DNA from: Eleginops maclovinus
Lineage: Eukaryota; Chordata; Actinopteri; Perciformes; Eleginopidae
Assembly (NCBI RefSeq): GCF_036324505.1
Contig: NC_086360.1
Location: forward strand, 17,025,293-17,089,292
DNA length: 64,000 nucleotides
Reading direction: 5' to 3'
This document shows positions 35,201 to 49,087 of this stretch, piece by piece. The notes below the pieces were generated by a model. The model was not told where the DNA came from. It did no database searches and saw nothing but the letters and a program-made list of their open reading frames with translations. The position numbers and the translations under genes were made by a program. Each line of letters starts with the position of its first letter. Position 1 is the first letter of the stretch.

Positions 35201-38200
35201 CTCACAATAGTATCTATTAAATGATTAACTGGGTTTTGTTTTTCATGATTTTAAGATAATATTTGCCACCCTGGTTGTAACTTGCTGCAGTATTATTGTT
35301 TGTTTACTTGCCAATAGTGGATTAGTAACAGTGACTGTTAGTTATTCTCATTCATGTCTCAACTCAAACTGGGTCAAGCTTATAATTAGCTGTAAGTTGA
35401 GCAAGGAATGTTCATTTGTCTATTTTAAACAATGTTAGCAATACGATAATCATGGGCAAAATACTTGAGATTCACGATATTATCCTGACAATCATAAAAT
35501 AATTAACAAAATGCTAAAATAAAATAAAATAAAAATCTCAAAACATAGTGTAATTAGTTAACCATACATGTTGTTAAGAAACATATTTTCATTTTACACA
35601 AAGGACACTTCTTTTCAAGTGTTTTTTTAAGTGAAAAACAATCAAAACATCTAAAATAATGCAATCATAAAACATAATAAGCATAACTGTATAAATTAAT
35701 GTCAACACTGTTTGAGTCTGTTGTCTTTCACAAGATGATTTGTGTATTTATTAATTAGTAAATCAAGCTCTTCTTTTGACTTCTCCACCATGAAAGGATA
35801 TTTGCAACTCGCATGAAATCCTGTGGTCTCATCCCTAATTGTTAGTGTTAATTACCGGTATAAATAAAAAACACTTGGGTGACATGGAGGTTGTTTTTCT
35901 ACCCACAGATGTGGAGAAAAGGGAGAATCCTGTTTGTCACTTTGCAACTCCCCTGGACGGAAACATGGACTTGGACGTCCATCGTCCTGCAGAGGTAATG
36001 ACAGAAACATGTGGCTGTTATGTTGTGGGCAACAACCATTAGAACTTTGTTGTGTTGTTTCTTGTCAAAAAATCCTCCCACTCGTTTTTTTTTTTTCTTT
36101 TCCCTCTCATACACCTACAGTATATTTATGTTTCTCTTGTAACTTCCTTTTTTGTTGTTGTGTGTTTTTAATGCATGTTCATTTATTCCCCATCTCCCTC
36201 TTTTTGTTAAGGGCATTGCCACAGAGGGGAAATGCTGGAAAAGGAGAATTGAAATTGTCATAAGAGAATACCACAAGTGGAGAACATACTTTAAAAAAAG
36301 GGTGATCTATTTTTCAATTTCATATAAATGCTCTGTAATAGTTCAGAGAGATAATGGGTATTTTGTACCTTTTATGTTTTATTACTCATACACATAAATA
36401 TGTATCTCTTTTATAGTTACAAAAGCACAAGGATGATGACCTGTCAAGCTTACTTAAGGTATCTAAAACTGCATCATGCCCAACCCATCAAAGTGCTGTT
36501 AGCTCCAACATGAATTAACCCATGCTAACCCAGTCCCCCTCATATTATTACGTACCTTTCAATGGATTAACCTGGCTTTATAAAGTCCTATTGTCTAGTT
36601 TCACTTAAGTTCCTCTTGCAGTCAAACTTATTGTAAATATTTTGTATATATATATGCATTTATAAATGTATTTTTTAAGACAAGTGCATGACGTGTGGAG
36701 ACAAAGTGTTGTTTATAGTTTACTGTATCCCATGCTTGCTGTACTCAACACTGCATGCCCGTGTGTCATTAACTGGCTTGCTGGTTGCATTTTGAACACC
36801 CAAAGGGACCCGAGGAGCAGTTTTCGCTGTTTGGGGAAGTCTCTCCAGACATGCTCCGTGTCTCATTTTATCAGGATGAAGAGACTGCTGTTCGCCGTTT
36901 GCCTCGTAGGCATAATGAAACGCCGCCCCCCATGGAGATGGACCCCCTCTTTGACATGGATGTTCTGATGTCTGAGTTTTCAGACACGTTGTTCTCTACA
37001 TTGGCATCGCACCAGCACATAGCATGGCCTAATCCAAGGGAGATCGGTGAGAAAAGCATTGTATCTTATGTGTTAGAGACATCAAAAATAGATTCTCTAC
37101 TCTCTCAGTAGTTTAAAGAAGTATTGACACACTGTGTTCCCAAACATCCAAACATCAGTTCCCAAGTATAATTTAACCACCCATATGCTCACTGCTTCCC
37201 AAACACATTCATTTTTGTTAAAACCTGACTATTTGAAACACTACCACATACACAGTGTCACACCGGCATGCTTCTTGTCTGTGCAAGTCTAATGTGTTTT
37301 AGAAATGAAGGTTTTAGAAACAGCACTGTATTTAGCAGGTAGTGAGCATAAGACTGGATATATTTTATTGAATGTGTTGTTTGAGAGTTTACAAATGTAT
37401 GTTTTGATACAGTATTCCTGCTGTTAAAACGGCCCTGACTTTATTAAGTCTTTACTAAGATTTCTGATTCAAGGTAACACAGTGTAAGTAAGTGATGTAC
37501 AAATGATCCTTTTGTAGGTAAACTATTGTTTTATTAATTGATAATTTACTTTGTCTTCCCCCTCCTCTCCCTACCTCTGCCTCTTTACCTTCTACAGCTC
37601 ATGCTGGGAATGCAGACATGATCCAGCCTGGGCTCATCCCTTTACAACCCAACCTAGACTTCATGGACTCCTTTGATCCACTGCAAGGTAGGAGTGCGCT
37701 GCAGTAGTGCTGAACACACACTAATAGTGCACACTTTACGGGAATCAACGCACATGTTCTAGTAGCTCTGAAAAAGCAGTTTGCTTAGCCTAACACACAA
37801 AGTAGTGTGGTTTTACTAACCTCTAGCTAACATAGAGACTCTTGTTCCAGACTTATTTCACAGCCTCCGTCCGCCCGTCTTCCCCTCTGTTTCACCCACT
37901 GTACCATCTGTCACCCCTCTACCCAGCAGCAGCTCTCAGTCACAGGTAAACACAAATCAAGCCACATCCCCTAACACACACCACCAGCAGGAGATTTGTC
38001 CGTGGACTGTGTTCTTTTTTCTCAATTTTGTTTGTATTTTTGGTCAATTTATGAGGACATTTGTCACATCTTCTACCATGTCTTAAAGTAGTTACACACA
38101 AAACAAAACTATGTAACATAATAATATCACTAAAATGTATTCACGTAGTACTTTTCATACATGACTTATTCCTCTGCTTAACATTAAACTTATTTTCCTT

Positions 38201-41200
38201 TCTAGAATCCAACACATTTAAAATTGATTTTGCTTTTAGTTCATGCCGTCATCCTCTCTGAAGTTCTCCCAGTACTTACTTAATGAAGTTGTATTTACTG
38301 TGCGATCAAAAATGCAGTTTTACCATCGATCCTTGTCTGAATTAAAGGTACACGAAAACAACGAAAACTGTGTCTTAGAGTTGTACAGAAGTCATTACGT
38401 GTCAGTGTAGTTAGGGGCATGTTCATGGACACAATCTTAAAAACAAATAATAATAATTAAAGAGTCCTTCAATTCACATAAGAACAGTGGAGGGAAAATA
38501 GTGGCCACTATTTATTTGCTCCAGTTCAAACATTGGCATAAAAGTGGTATATGCATTTTGCATCTGCCTGAACTGTCCATAGAAAGTAATAGAAATTGAA
38601 CAAAAATGCAGCTTGTTTGACACAGTTATGTTCTCTTTACCTTTCCCTGTTTATTGATTCTGTATTTTGGATGGGAAGTTCCTTTACCCCTCAACACTTT
38701 GAAATGCTTGGATAAGATGGAGACGGTATAGAGAGTTGCTTCATTCGTGGTGTAGACACAGGGTCAGAGTGTGTAATTAGACAACCCTTTTATTGTCATA
38801 ATTTTAACCAGCAGAAAAATAAAATGTACATTGTTTATGAATTTACACAGAATTTATCTGTGTGTTTGTTCCTTTTCCCTTTGTCATCCCTTATCAGACC
38901 CAGTTAATGCCCTCCATGCTTACAAGCAACCACATATCCCCTCCTGAACCTCTGCCCATCCCCTCTCCCATGGCCAGTCGAACCAGTCGAACAGGAGGTG
39001 CTGGGGCTGGTGGTGGTGGTGGTGGTGGTGATTCTGCCTATGCAAGAAACTACATGCCTCTATTTCCTGGGCAGGTGGCGCCTGGTGATCAAAGAGTGGT
39101 TGCCTCAGTTTCTGAGCCTTTAAGCCATGATCCAATATTGCAGTGCCTTTCAGGTCAGGACTTGACCTCAGCATCAGCTCCTATGGTTCCCTCACCATTG
39201 GAAAACACCTCAGCATTGGATGAGACGCACACCGCCCCCTCTGCAGTCACACCCAGCGATGCGTCCTCCACCTTCAGCCAGGCCTCAGAGTATAGCTCCA
39301 TATCTGCACCACCTCCCCCTTCCCAACTGCAGCCCTTGGCTCCATTACTGGCCCCTCCTGTCCAGCACCCTCAGACTTTTGTACTGCCTCGCCCCTTTCA
39401 GTCCTCCAGTGCCAACAAAAATCGCCCTGTGCAAAGGATTGCTCCTGCTAACACCCTCCCCACCTCCCACCTCATCCTCACAGGTCTGTTGTTTCTGACA
39501 TCAAAATCAAGACATTGCTTCTGCATTTGGACAAATGTTGCATTAGACCTTGTTGATCTGCTAGTGGAGCTGTGTCACTTTAACTTAAATTACACAAGAT
39601 AGCACTCAAGCCTTTCTTATTCAGTATTCAGATTCACAATGTTGTAGTCCCTGTAGCTTATACCTCTGATAATGCCTTTTTGTAAGCACAGAAGTGTCTG
39701 CTACTAGATTTCCTCTATATTTATTTGTGCTTTAAAAAAGCACAAATAAATAACATGTTATTTTTTATACGTTTTTTTCAGTAAAAATTGAAAAAACATT
39801 ATTCAAGATACGAGAGCCATACTAAATACTTACAAGAGCTAATATAATAAATAACTACAACAATTGGTTGCAGTGCATAGTCAACGTACAATGAAACTTG
39901 CAGGGACTGATGTTAACCACATATGTCCTGCATAGACAGAAAATCCCCTGTGGAAGAAAGGAAGTGGCAGTATGTCAAAAATGATAACTCATGAATGGAT
40001 CTTCACGTATGATTGCAAATTAAACTCATCCTGCAGGTCCTCACTGTCAATGTTCATCCTCTTAGCCCCTTTCCCAGGTCATGCCAACGCTGTTATTGTT
40101 ACACCAACATCTCTGAAAGCAGACGTCCATAATACTGGAGTAGTCATCACTCCTTCTCAGCTTGGAGGGGTATGTTTTCAGCTCTTACGCCTCTTTGGGT
40201 CTTTATTTTTTTAATTAACCTTCATATATACAGGAAAGTCGACTTGAGGTCTGATTGTCAAGAGATTTTAGTTGCAAATAGAAGATAAAAAACTGCAACG
40301 TTTACATTTTATTGTCATTTTCCTGTCATGTCTGTAATGCATGAAAGTAAAATACAAAACTTATAAATGATAGGTGAGATCACGTTTTATTTCAGTGCTT
40401 TTCTGTCCTCTCTTTTTATTTCCTGCCTATTTGTTCTTTTTTCATGTATCTCAGGCTCCTGGATTTCACGTTGTGTCTCATAAGTCTCCACAACTGATTG
40501 TGCCCAAAGAAAAGCCTTCCAACCGCAAAAATCAAAAAGCGTCCTCTAGTGTTGGTGAGACTTCACTGCTCCACAAAGCACATCTTAACTGTTAACCAAC
40601 AACTCGTTACAAGTTGGTTTGTTTTTGTTCTTTCCAGGACATAGTCAGCCGGGATCAGATCAGGGATCACCGTGTGGGTTAGATCAAGTACCTAGTCCCC
40701 AGTCGCTGATCAGCAGCAGCACTACAACCCTGGTAAAGATTGAACAAAAGCAGGTTTGTGTCTGAGCCTTTGTTTCTTAACATCAACTGGTTTATTTGCA
40801 TTAATGCTCAATTATTGTGTATGATCCCAATGCTGAAAATGTAATAAGACTGAATTAAATCCCTCAGCAAATGTATTACCCTGTTTGAACATAAGTAGCA
40901 CTTGACTACTTCCTCTGTAATCTATGGTACAATCTCAGTAAACTTTTGTGTGGTATTGTCACTGCTGTTGTGTAACAGAGCCGACGGACAACACATATAT
41001 CTGCTGAGCAAAAGAGACGATCAAATATAAACATTGGCTTTAAAACACTCTGCAACCTGGTCCCTACCTTAAAGTCACAATCCAATGTAAGTGTTTACAC
41101 ATGTGTCTTATTATAACCCCGCAACAGATTCAGGTCTAAAGCTGCAGCGATTAGTTGACTCATCTGTTAATTGTTTGGAATTAAATGATCTATCTAAGGA

Positions 41201-44200
41201 TAAATCATTACAATCATTTTTAATAAAAACATCTTTAGTTTGATAATATTAAACTGAATATCTTTTCTTTTTATATATCAAAACTTTTAATCAAGAAAAT
41301 ATTGGTTAATGGATAATGAAACTCATTGTTAGTTGCAGCCCTATTCAGTATACCACTATTTTTGTTCATGTTCGTGCACAATATTTGCTTTATATAGTTC
41401 ATACACTGTTACTTTGCAATCTACCTTTTAACCACATTCATTATCATTGTGCATTTAGATCAGCAATGCAATCACGTTGCAAAAGACTGTGGATCACATT
41501 GGAAAGCTCCAACAGGAGAGGCAGCAGATGCAGGAGGAGGTCAGAAGACTGCGAGAGGAGATCGAGGAGCTCAACGCCTCCATTAAGTATTTCAAATCAT
41601 TCAATATGCTTCACCTCTCGTCTGATATACAAAAGTGGAACTGACACCTAACACATTACCCCGCAAATGTTTCTTCTTAACCACAGCTTGTGTCAGGAGC
41701 AGCTGCCTGCGACAGGGGTGCCCGTCAGGAGGAACCGCTTCGACCACATGCAGGAGAGGTTCAATGATTATGTGAAGAACCGCACTCTGCAGAACTGGAA
41801 GTTCTGGATTGTATCCTTAAACAAAGCGGCTGATACATTTTGCTGCTTATTAATAACAGAAGATAATCTAAGCATTTGGCGTTTGCAGACTCCTTTTTCA
41901 CACTGATAGTTGAAAGAACTAAATAGAAGGTAAATGTAAATGAAACATTTTAAAATCTCCCCTTTGGCTGTGGAGGAGAAGCAATCTACTTTAGGTCCAG
42001 GTTATATAAACAGGTCTCTTCAACTTTATGCAGTAGCCTTAATACTGTTCTGTGAGAGGCAAGAAGAACAATTCTGCTGAACAATTTTCTAAGTCTGATC
42101 TAAATAGTTTACTGTCCTGTGTTTATGACTGATGAACAGGTGGAAAACGTGTGCTAGGATGATCTTTATTCGTTTTTTTGTTTCATCTGTGAAGAAGGTG
42201 GAAAAAGTTAGACCAAACATTTTTTCAGTGATCACAACAAACTCTTTTTTCCAAAGTTTGTTATTGTTGTACTCATTCAGGCCACAAGAGGCTGAGGTTT
42301 GCCACTACACCATGTTCAAGAAAACTCAAATCATTCATATTTACTAAATGGTTTTAATTTCACAACACAACAGTAATGATGCATGTAAGGTCACCTTACT
42401 AACCCACAATACATGGGTGAGTAGAGACATTTAAACTGGAGAAAACTTGAATGATTTTAGATTAGCTTTTGTTGTGTTCACACAGGGGAAAACATTTATT
42501 AAGATTAAACTTGGAAAAGTGGATCATGAGATTTATTTTGCCACTTGTCTCTTAGGGCTTATATACCTAGGTGTTTTAAATCGTGAATACAAATAACCAA
42601 TAATTGAATTGTTTTTGTCAAATGCAGAAGCCATGTATTTGCTATTGGGTGCAGTAATTATCTCTGACAGAGTTCATGTTTTAGCCCTATTATAAAGGCC
42701 TTAAATATAAACTTCACAGTCTTGCGCTTTTACAGTTGGTCAGGCAGAACTGCTTTTGTCTCACTCTGTAGCATAATAGATCCTTGACCATCATCCATTT
42801 ATAGTTTAGCATCATTATCAAGCCTCTGTTTGAGTCGTTCAATGAGATGGTGTCAACTGCAAGCAGAGCAGAGCTGTGTCACACCACGTTGCAGTGGCTC
42901 GATCGTCACTGCTCCCTTCCTGTGCTCAGACCCAGTAAGTAAATGACTACATCTGATGGCGATTCAGCAAAAACAGTCACACAGAGATTTTAAACATCAC
43001 CAGCTAAAAAAAAACACAGTTTTCTCTCATATACTCCCGATAGTCTCCAGGTTATCATGTTATCACAAAACAGGAGATGTCCGTGTCAGACCCATTCTTA
43101 CTTACTGGAAACACTATGTTCAGATTAAGAAGGTGGTGGTGCATTGATAGCTACATGACATGGAACACACCACAGTCACATGACAGATCTTAAATTGGTC
43201 ATTAACAACACCGTCTCTTGCTATTTTATCAAATTTGTCTTGAGTTTTGCCCATAGAGAAAAACATTTCCTATTATCGCTCCAGTTTGTGTAAATGACCA
43301 CTTTTCTTCACCTTTCAAATGTGTTTCTTCCGGTATTGTTCGAGCCAATACGCTGAGATCTGTTCACACATTCTCAATTGAACATTACACAGAAAAAACG
43401 TTTGATGACTTGCAAATGTCTGAATGATTGAGACATTTGCATTCTCACATACTACATCTGGACATCTGGTTTTTGGGGTGACATGTATCAAGATGCATTT
43501 GGTTGCAGCTAAAAGGATCAATAATCGGATCATTTGCAGTCCAGAGGGGTCTTTGTTCTAACTTCGAAGTGTTAGTGATCATGACTGTGTGCATTGCAAC
43601 TTTTTAAGGTTTAAAACCAGCTATCTGTCACTGTCTCATTTTTTTCATGTAGTCAGCAATCAGCCATGACGTGTCAGAAAATGTAACAGTATATCAAATT
43701 CAAATCACTCCATCACTCTTTCTAAATATTTTCCTCCCACTTTGTTTTTGCTGACTCAGTGTGACTTTAACAATGACACTTGTATCTGATAATGGTGACG
43801 TCTAAGATTTCTATCAGTAAAGCATCTTGTTTGAGGCTCTGCCTGCACTGCTATAGGAAACGGTAATGAACCAAAAGTACACTCAGATAAAGCAAACCTC
43901 CGTCGAGGGAAAATGCCCTAACTCAGATGGTAACAGTGAATAATTAATGTTCTGACTCTAAAATGTATTAGGTTGGTTCTTGGCCCAAGCTACACCCCTC
44001 ATCAAATTACTGAAAATACCGCCAATAGTTTTTTCTACAATCAGGTTTTGAAACACACAGAAAAATGTAATTGAAAACTATTGGGAGAGATAATCATAAA
44101 AGCTATTACCCATGGTTTTACTCCATGACTGGTCGGACTGCCCCTCAAATGTAATCATTCAGATCTTGTTGGTTATTAGACAGGCTTTAAATTTCCCCTG

Positions 44201-44686
44201 AGTCACTGTACATGACAAACAGTACTCTTCTTATTAATCCTGGGGAAAAAAATGCAAATATGAAATTCAGCAGTCATAAAAAAGTCCTGTTATATGACAC
44301 ATTCGTCCTCTGTATACAAAATAAACAGCTGATATACAACTTTATTGCACATTAGCATTTTCCCAAGTAGCTGTTATTAACAATAGACCAAGCATCGCCT
44401 CCAACCAACTAACTAAAAAAATGTAAGGCATAGTTGAAGTAATGGACTCCAAAATTGGTTTTAACATTTTTGAATCAAGTCGATCCACACAGATACATTT
44501 ATAACTTGTAAAGAAAATGTTGTGTTTTACAGTCCAGTTTTGTTTGCTAAAATGTAGTTTTCTTGTATTTTTGTTATAGTGGTGCTGAGTACTCTTCGCA
44601 AGCTGAGCACAAACACCTCCATCCTAAGTGATCCATCCCTGCTGCCTGAAGAAGCCATCAAGGCTGTTTCACACACCGACGTGTAG
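32221..44686 (+). CDS. mlxip: MLX-interacting protein (MondoA), complete
   Basis: Seventeen coding exons: 32221-32531, 34911-35017, 35909-35994, 36212-36301, 36417-36458, 36875-37046, 37598-37687, 37851-37945, 38898-39483, 40078-40169, 40455-40554, 40638-40753, 40979-41086, 41459-41586, 41687-41810, 42805-42934, 44580-44686. The sum is 2,484 nt in frame (827 aa). The N-terminal Mondo conserved regions (IHSGHFMVSSPH, about residue 43 onward; LSIDASLTKLFECMTLAYSG) give glucose-6-phosphate sensing and 14-3-3 binding. A Pro/Ser-rich middle is followed by the bHLH (about 630-690, HISAEQKRR with His, Glu and Arg for E-box contact), the leucine zipper and the C-terminal dimerisation/cytoplasmic domain (WKFWIFSIIIKPLFESF). 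As a heterodimer with MLX it drives TXNIP and glycolytic genes. Synteny with cfap251 and lrrc43 supports mlxip over mlxipl. Exon 6 could start earlier at an in-frame AG (36807), adding about 22 residues. Confidence 0.93.
39719..39751. repeat. Short perfect hairpin in an mlxip intron
   Basis: ATTTATTTGTGCTTT at 39719-39733 and its exact reverse complement at 39737-39751, with a three-base loop. Could be a tiny MITE remnant. Confidence 0.6.
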
Positions 44687-45715
44687 CCTCGCTCTCAGAG
44701 GTGAGGCAGCCAAAAAAAACACCCGAGACTTTGAACAGCAAACATCAAAATGACATATCACTAGTTCACCTTACAGGAGCTGAGCAAGGACACCAAGCCT
44801 TCCGCAGATCCTCCACTTCCCTGAGAAATAAACTAAATGAAAAATGCAAGCTAAGTCGGACCTACTTTCAATCTGTATGTACGACAGTCCTGTATTTGTT
44901 GTCTTGTACCTTGATTATGGGAATAAGGCACACAGCGAGCCATATCTTTTACATTAGATTACAATAATAACAATAGTGGAAAAGATGACTTTCATCATGT
45001 TGTATTTTAAAGACAACAAATACGTCTACCTTTGCCCATATCAGGTGAAGATCTTTTTTTTTTCTTTTATCGAAAGGTGGTACTTTTCGTTTGCTTTGTG
45101 AACAACAATATATATGAATAATGACTTGCATGATGTAAAAGCACCACATTTTGTTGAAAAGGGAATTATTGAGTGATTGTTCATCTTTTGTTCTCTAGCA
45201 GATGTTTAAGTGTATAGATAAGTGGGCAAGAAAATCCCTTGTGCTTAATGTGTAAGGACCCTATTTCCTCATGGTTATTTATCTAAGTGACTAATGAGGA
45301 TGCAATCTTTTGATATTGGTCATGCAGGTAGAGCGCTGTAATGTTACTTCCCGGAAATCAATGTCTGTCAGTGTACTTCTACTTGAAGTGCTTTTTTGCC
45401 ACGGACATGCTCTTTAAATATTATTGTTTTAAGTGTCTGACAGAATTATGGAAAGGACCCTTCAGTGACTAAAAAAGTCTCCTGCTGAAATCTTGTCACA
45501 TCCACATAGTCAAAAACAGCAGCAATGACATGAAAAATCTGTAAGACAACAAGCTACACTTTGTTTACTCCAACAAAACAAACTCTGACAACACCAGCAC
45601 TCTAAGCAGCATCACGTGAGTGTTGAATACATTTATTTATCTCTCCTTGCATAATGTGGTGAGACTTGATAATAATAATAACTTTCTGAACAAGCCAAAA
45701 ACAAGTATTTAATTA

Positions 45716-46535
45716 CCGTATTTTCCGGACTATAAGGCGCACTTAAAAGCCTTACATTTTCTCAAAAAACAACAGTGCGTCTTATAATCCAGTGCGCTTT
45801 ATATATGGATTACGGTAATTCTGGTTGTGCTTACTGACCTCGAAGTGATTTTGTGTGGTACACAGCGCTCACGGCGCTCTGTCAAAATGTTTTAGTACGA
45901 CTTTGGTAAACTACAAAGCCGCACCGCTTGCAGCATTACGGCTACCGTAGTCAGGAGCGTCGCGGAGTTGCACCAAATGGCACCGGTCAAGAGACACGCT
46001 TACGACGCGGACTTCAAACTCGAGGCTATCAGTCACGCAGTAGAACATGGGAATAGAGCAACTGGGAGAGAATTCAACATTAATGAATCAATGATACGTA
46101 TTTTACGTGTTATAACTGAACTTATTACTGACTTATCTGACTGTTTTGTTTCTGTTATATAATATGTATCCGTTTTACGGCATGTAGAAAAGGAGTGTGT
46201 AGGAGAGCGACATGCGGGGTGGGCGTGTGTGTGCGGAAGAAGTAGTTTTGGGAAAGTGAAGTTGTTGCCAGGTTGGCTGCGTTGTCGGGTGTTCGAAGAC
46301 AATAAAAAAGGATTACTCCAGCTCCGCTGTTTCCCCCTCCTCTTTCCTCAGAGAGTGTCACATACCCAGCTGCTCTTCACTACGGTATAGAGCATAACAA
46401 CGCTGGAGGTAACAACATTTCGCTTAATGCGCCTTATAGTCCGGTGCGCCTTATATATGAAAACATTTCAAAAATAGACCATTCATTGACAGTGCGCCTT
46501 ATAATCCAGTGCGCCCTATAGTCCGGAAAATACGG
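45716..46535 (+). mobile_element. pogo/Tigger-like DNA transposon remnant with TA duplication
   Basis: Inverted ends CCGTATTTTCCGGACTATA (45716-45734) and its complement at 46517-46535, flanked by TA on both sides (45714-45715, 46536-46537). Subterminal GCGCCTTATA-type motifs repeat inside both ends. The interior keeps only a short N-terminal transposase piece (from 45977, KRHAYDADFKLEAISHAVEHG) that fits a pogo-type helix-turn-helix, with the catalytic part missing. Non-autonomous, about 820 bp. Confidence 0.8.
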
Positions 46536-47754
46536 TATGTTTATTTAGTATATCACAGCACCTGAAAACAGTAAAATCAATTAACAGTGGAACCTAAACA
46601 ACTAATTATTACTAATAGGCAGCATGAGGCGAAACAAAGGCCAGTTGAGACAGTCTTCAGCTCTATATGTGTAAACTAAATTCTTGAATTGTAAACTTGA
46701 TGGAAAACCAATGTCAAGCAGATAAATTGGGTGTGTGTAAATAGTCCAATATGATAACATTGCAGCCTGTCTCACGCCTCTCTCTCGCGCTCTCCCCAAA
46801 TGACCAATTCCAAAAGATGTTAACCCACAGTCACTAAGGCTAAACTAGAATAGTGTCCAAGTAGAAAAATACCAATGTGGAGCTTTCATAAGGACAAGGA
46901 AGCAGAGTGCTTTATCTACTTTTCTGTCCATCATTTACTCAGGTGAATGCCTTGTAGCCAGTAAACAGAAGTGGTTTTCCACCCATGCTGAACATTTTTC
47001 TTCATATGCTGCTTGCTCTGCCCATTTCCAGTGAATGTACAAGAAAGCAGTCATCTTAAATACAGTGTGAATGTTACATACCTGGGTTTCAACTGGGCAG
47101 GTCATAGCATCATGGAGCAATATTACTTACAGCCCTCATAGGGAACATAACCGAAATGGCAGTAGATTATACATCACATATTTCACATGTACAGTGTTAC
47201 AAGATCTTAGCTGAATGCAAAGTAGTTGGTGGGGGTCTTTGCTGGTCACTCAGGGCTGCGCTGGTCAGCATAATTATTTTCAAATTAGCTAAACAAATCT
47301 TTCTCAGCAGGAAAGCATGTCGTAGGGAAGTTACATTTGCCTATTTTTTTTTTACATGATTTAAATACTTTACCTGTTGATGTACAGGCTGCTCAATATA
47401 AGTAAGATAGGGATAGCAGTCATCACTGATGTCAATTAAAACCTTCCCAGTGAAGCCAATCAATAGGCCTATGTCCAATACCCAACACTGCAGCTTGTCA
47501 TTTGTGTGGTCATTTTATTGTTTTGTTATTTTTTCTCTTCCCCTCTGATTGCAAATACCACATTGAAGGTTTTGTACCTGATGATAACAATCATTGCAAA
47601 CTTAATCTGTTCACAATGTAGTGTTATATTTTTATTGTTTTAAGAAATGTTCTGTGTGTTGCATCTGTTTGTTTGTTTTTTTGTGGCTTCTTGCAAAGTT
47701 CCCGAATTTCTTCAACAAACAAGTTTAAAGATGCCTTGATTGATTCAAAATCAC

Positions 47755-47760
47755 AATAAA
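47755..47760 (+). terminator. Candidate distal mlxip poly(A) signal
   Basis: AATAAA on the plus strand, 30 bases before the opposing poly(A) signal of the minus-strand cytokine gene. Confidence 0.45.
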
Positions 47761-47789
47761 AGCAAACATTTTGGAAAATATTGACTTAC

Positions 47790-47795
47790 TTTATT
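47790..47795 (-). terminator. Poly(A) signal of cytokine-like gene 1
   Basis: AATAAA on the minus strand, about 95 bases after the stop codon of the gene at 47890-49016. The short 3'UTR contains two ATTTA pentamers (GATATTTATGATATGATATTTATTC). Confidence 0.6.
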
Positions 47796-47889
47796 TTCAA
47801 TGAAGTTGTCACATTGTTTTGAATAAATATCATATCATAAATATCATATTTTCAGCATTTAAAAAATCAATAAAATATAAACATTTACA

Positions 47890-49016
47890 CTAGACAGTCA
47901 ATTTTGCTTTGCTAAGCTGCTGGTCCAGAAGCTCTAGCAGACATTTGACTCCCTGATAGGCATCCCTGTTCTGCCCAAAGCAGGGCAGGCTGCAATTCCG
48001 ATGGGTTAAGGTCTTAGTCATCAGCTGCTCCATGTGCTGTGTGTTCTCGCTGATGATATCCAGGTCCTCAGACAGTTCTGGGGTCAGCGCGGATATGTTC
48101 CTCATGTAGCAGCGAAAAGAGGGGAGTTGGTGAGCTAGGGGTTTCTCCAGCCCCACTGGCCAGGTGCAGTTCAGAGAGTGGCTGGGTTTTGTAGAAAGCA
48201 ATGGAACCTGCAGGAGACACACTTGGTCAGTATATGTCCATATCAGCAAGTTATAGCAATACACTGTATAAAATGCCAATACCCAGCATAAGTTGGACTG
48301 TCCAGTGATGCTTGTATCTGACCACTTTCAATCAGATGTATTACATACATGCATGACCACATTCTTTTTGACCCTGCATGTGAAATGTCATAGTTGTGTG
48401 ATGCAGATTTGTAGCAAAAATACTGATTGTTTGGTATTAAAGTTATTTTTATGGATTTATGGAAGTAGCCTACTGGATGCTGTTAAAGAATTATAAAACA
48501 TACAGGATTAGATTAGATTCAAATCTCCAAAATATCTTAAGTTATCAAATAAATGTAGTGCCGTAAAAAGTACAGTATTTACCTCTGATTAAAAATATAA
48601 AGTAGCAGAAAAAAAGGGATGCATGCTCTCCATATGCATCTCCATAAAGGCAGTTGTAATGAATAAAATAGTCTAGATTTCATTACACTTACGAGGTCTT
48701 GCAGAATGTCCTGTATCTTATACTGCATCGACTCGATGGTTCTGGTCAAGGTTTTTGTTTCTGGCCTGCAGGCTGCATATGCAATAACCAGGCACAGGAA
48801 GACAAAAACAGCTACTGGGACATGAAAGATCACACAGTTAAGTTGAGTTTTAAAAACATACATACAAATAAACAGAGAATGGGAGATCTTCTGTCACTAG
48901 GGTACTACGTTTCAAGAGTTTTGCCATTTTGTCTGCAGAAGATAAAGTTGTAGGATTGCCATGTTTCACAAAAAACACAGAATGATTTCAAGATGCTTAC
49001 CTGGGCGACAATCCAT
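47890..49016 (-). CDS. Secreted helical cytokine, IL-31-like candidate (gene 1)
   Basis: Three coding exons: 49001-49016 (16 nt), 48693-48814 and 47890-48207, with intron phases 1 and 0 and consensus splice sites, encoding 151 aa. Residues 5-20 form a hydrophobic signal peptide (cleavage near A20). The mature part has a helix at about 28-46, a second region at 76-112, and a last helix around 128-148. N-x-S/T sites are at N59, N83 and N117, and cysteines at 60, 79, 118, 122 and 135. A tiny first exon with 1-0 phases is the layout of LIF/OSM/IL-31-type gp130 cytokines. It sits on the minus strand between mlxip and lrrc43, where mammals carry IL31 in the same orientation. The FRCYMRNI segment recalls the mammalian IL-31 central helix (from memory, weak). 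Identity as IL-31 is inference; teleost M17/MSH or CNTF-like is the alternative. Confidence 0.75.
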
Positions 49017-49087
49017 GACAACAGGAGGCTTTAGTCAGTAGCAGGCTGATGAGAGACTTTCTGTGATACGTCTTACTATTGATGATC

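Larger units (their letters stand above)
44687..47780 (+). other. mlxip 3'UTR region (inferred), containing a DNA transposon
   Basis: No further gene on the plus strand before the AATAAA at 47755-47760. A long 3'UTR is plausible, but transcript ends cannot be seen, and earlier A/T-rich poly(A) sites are possible. It contains the pogo-like element at 45716-46535. Confidence 0.4.

Noticed and set aside
36785..36874. Extra mlxip exon sequence upstream of the exon 6 acceptor
   Set aside because: In frame, but preceded by a poor polypyrimidine tract and without a counterpart in mammalian MondoA as I recall it; kept only as a possible alternative acceptor.
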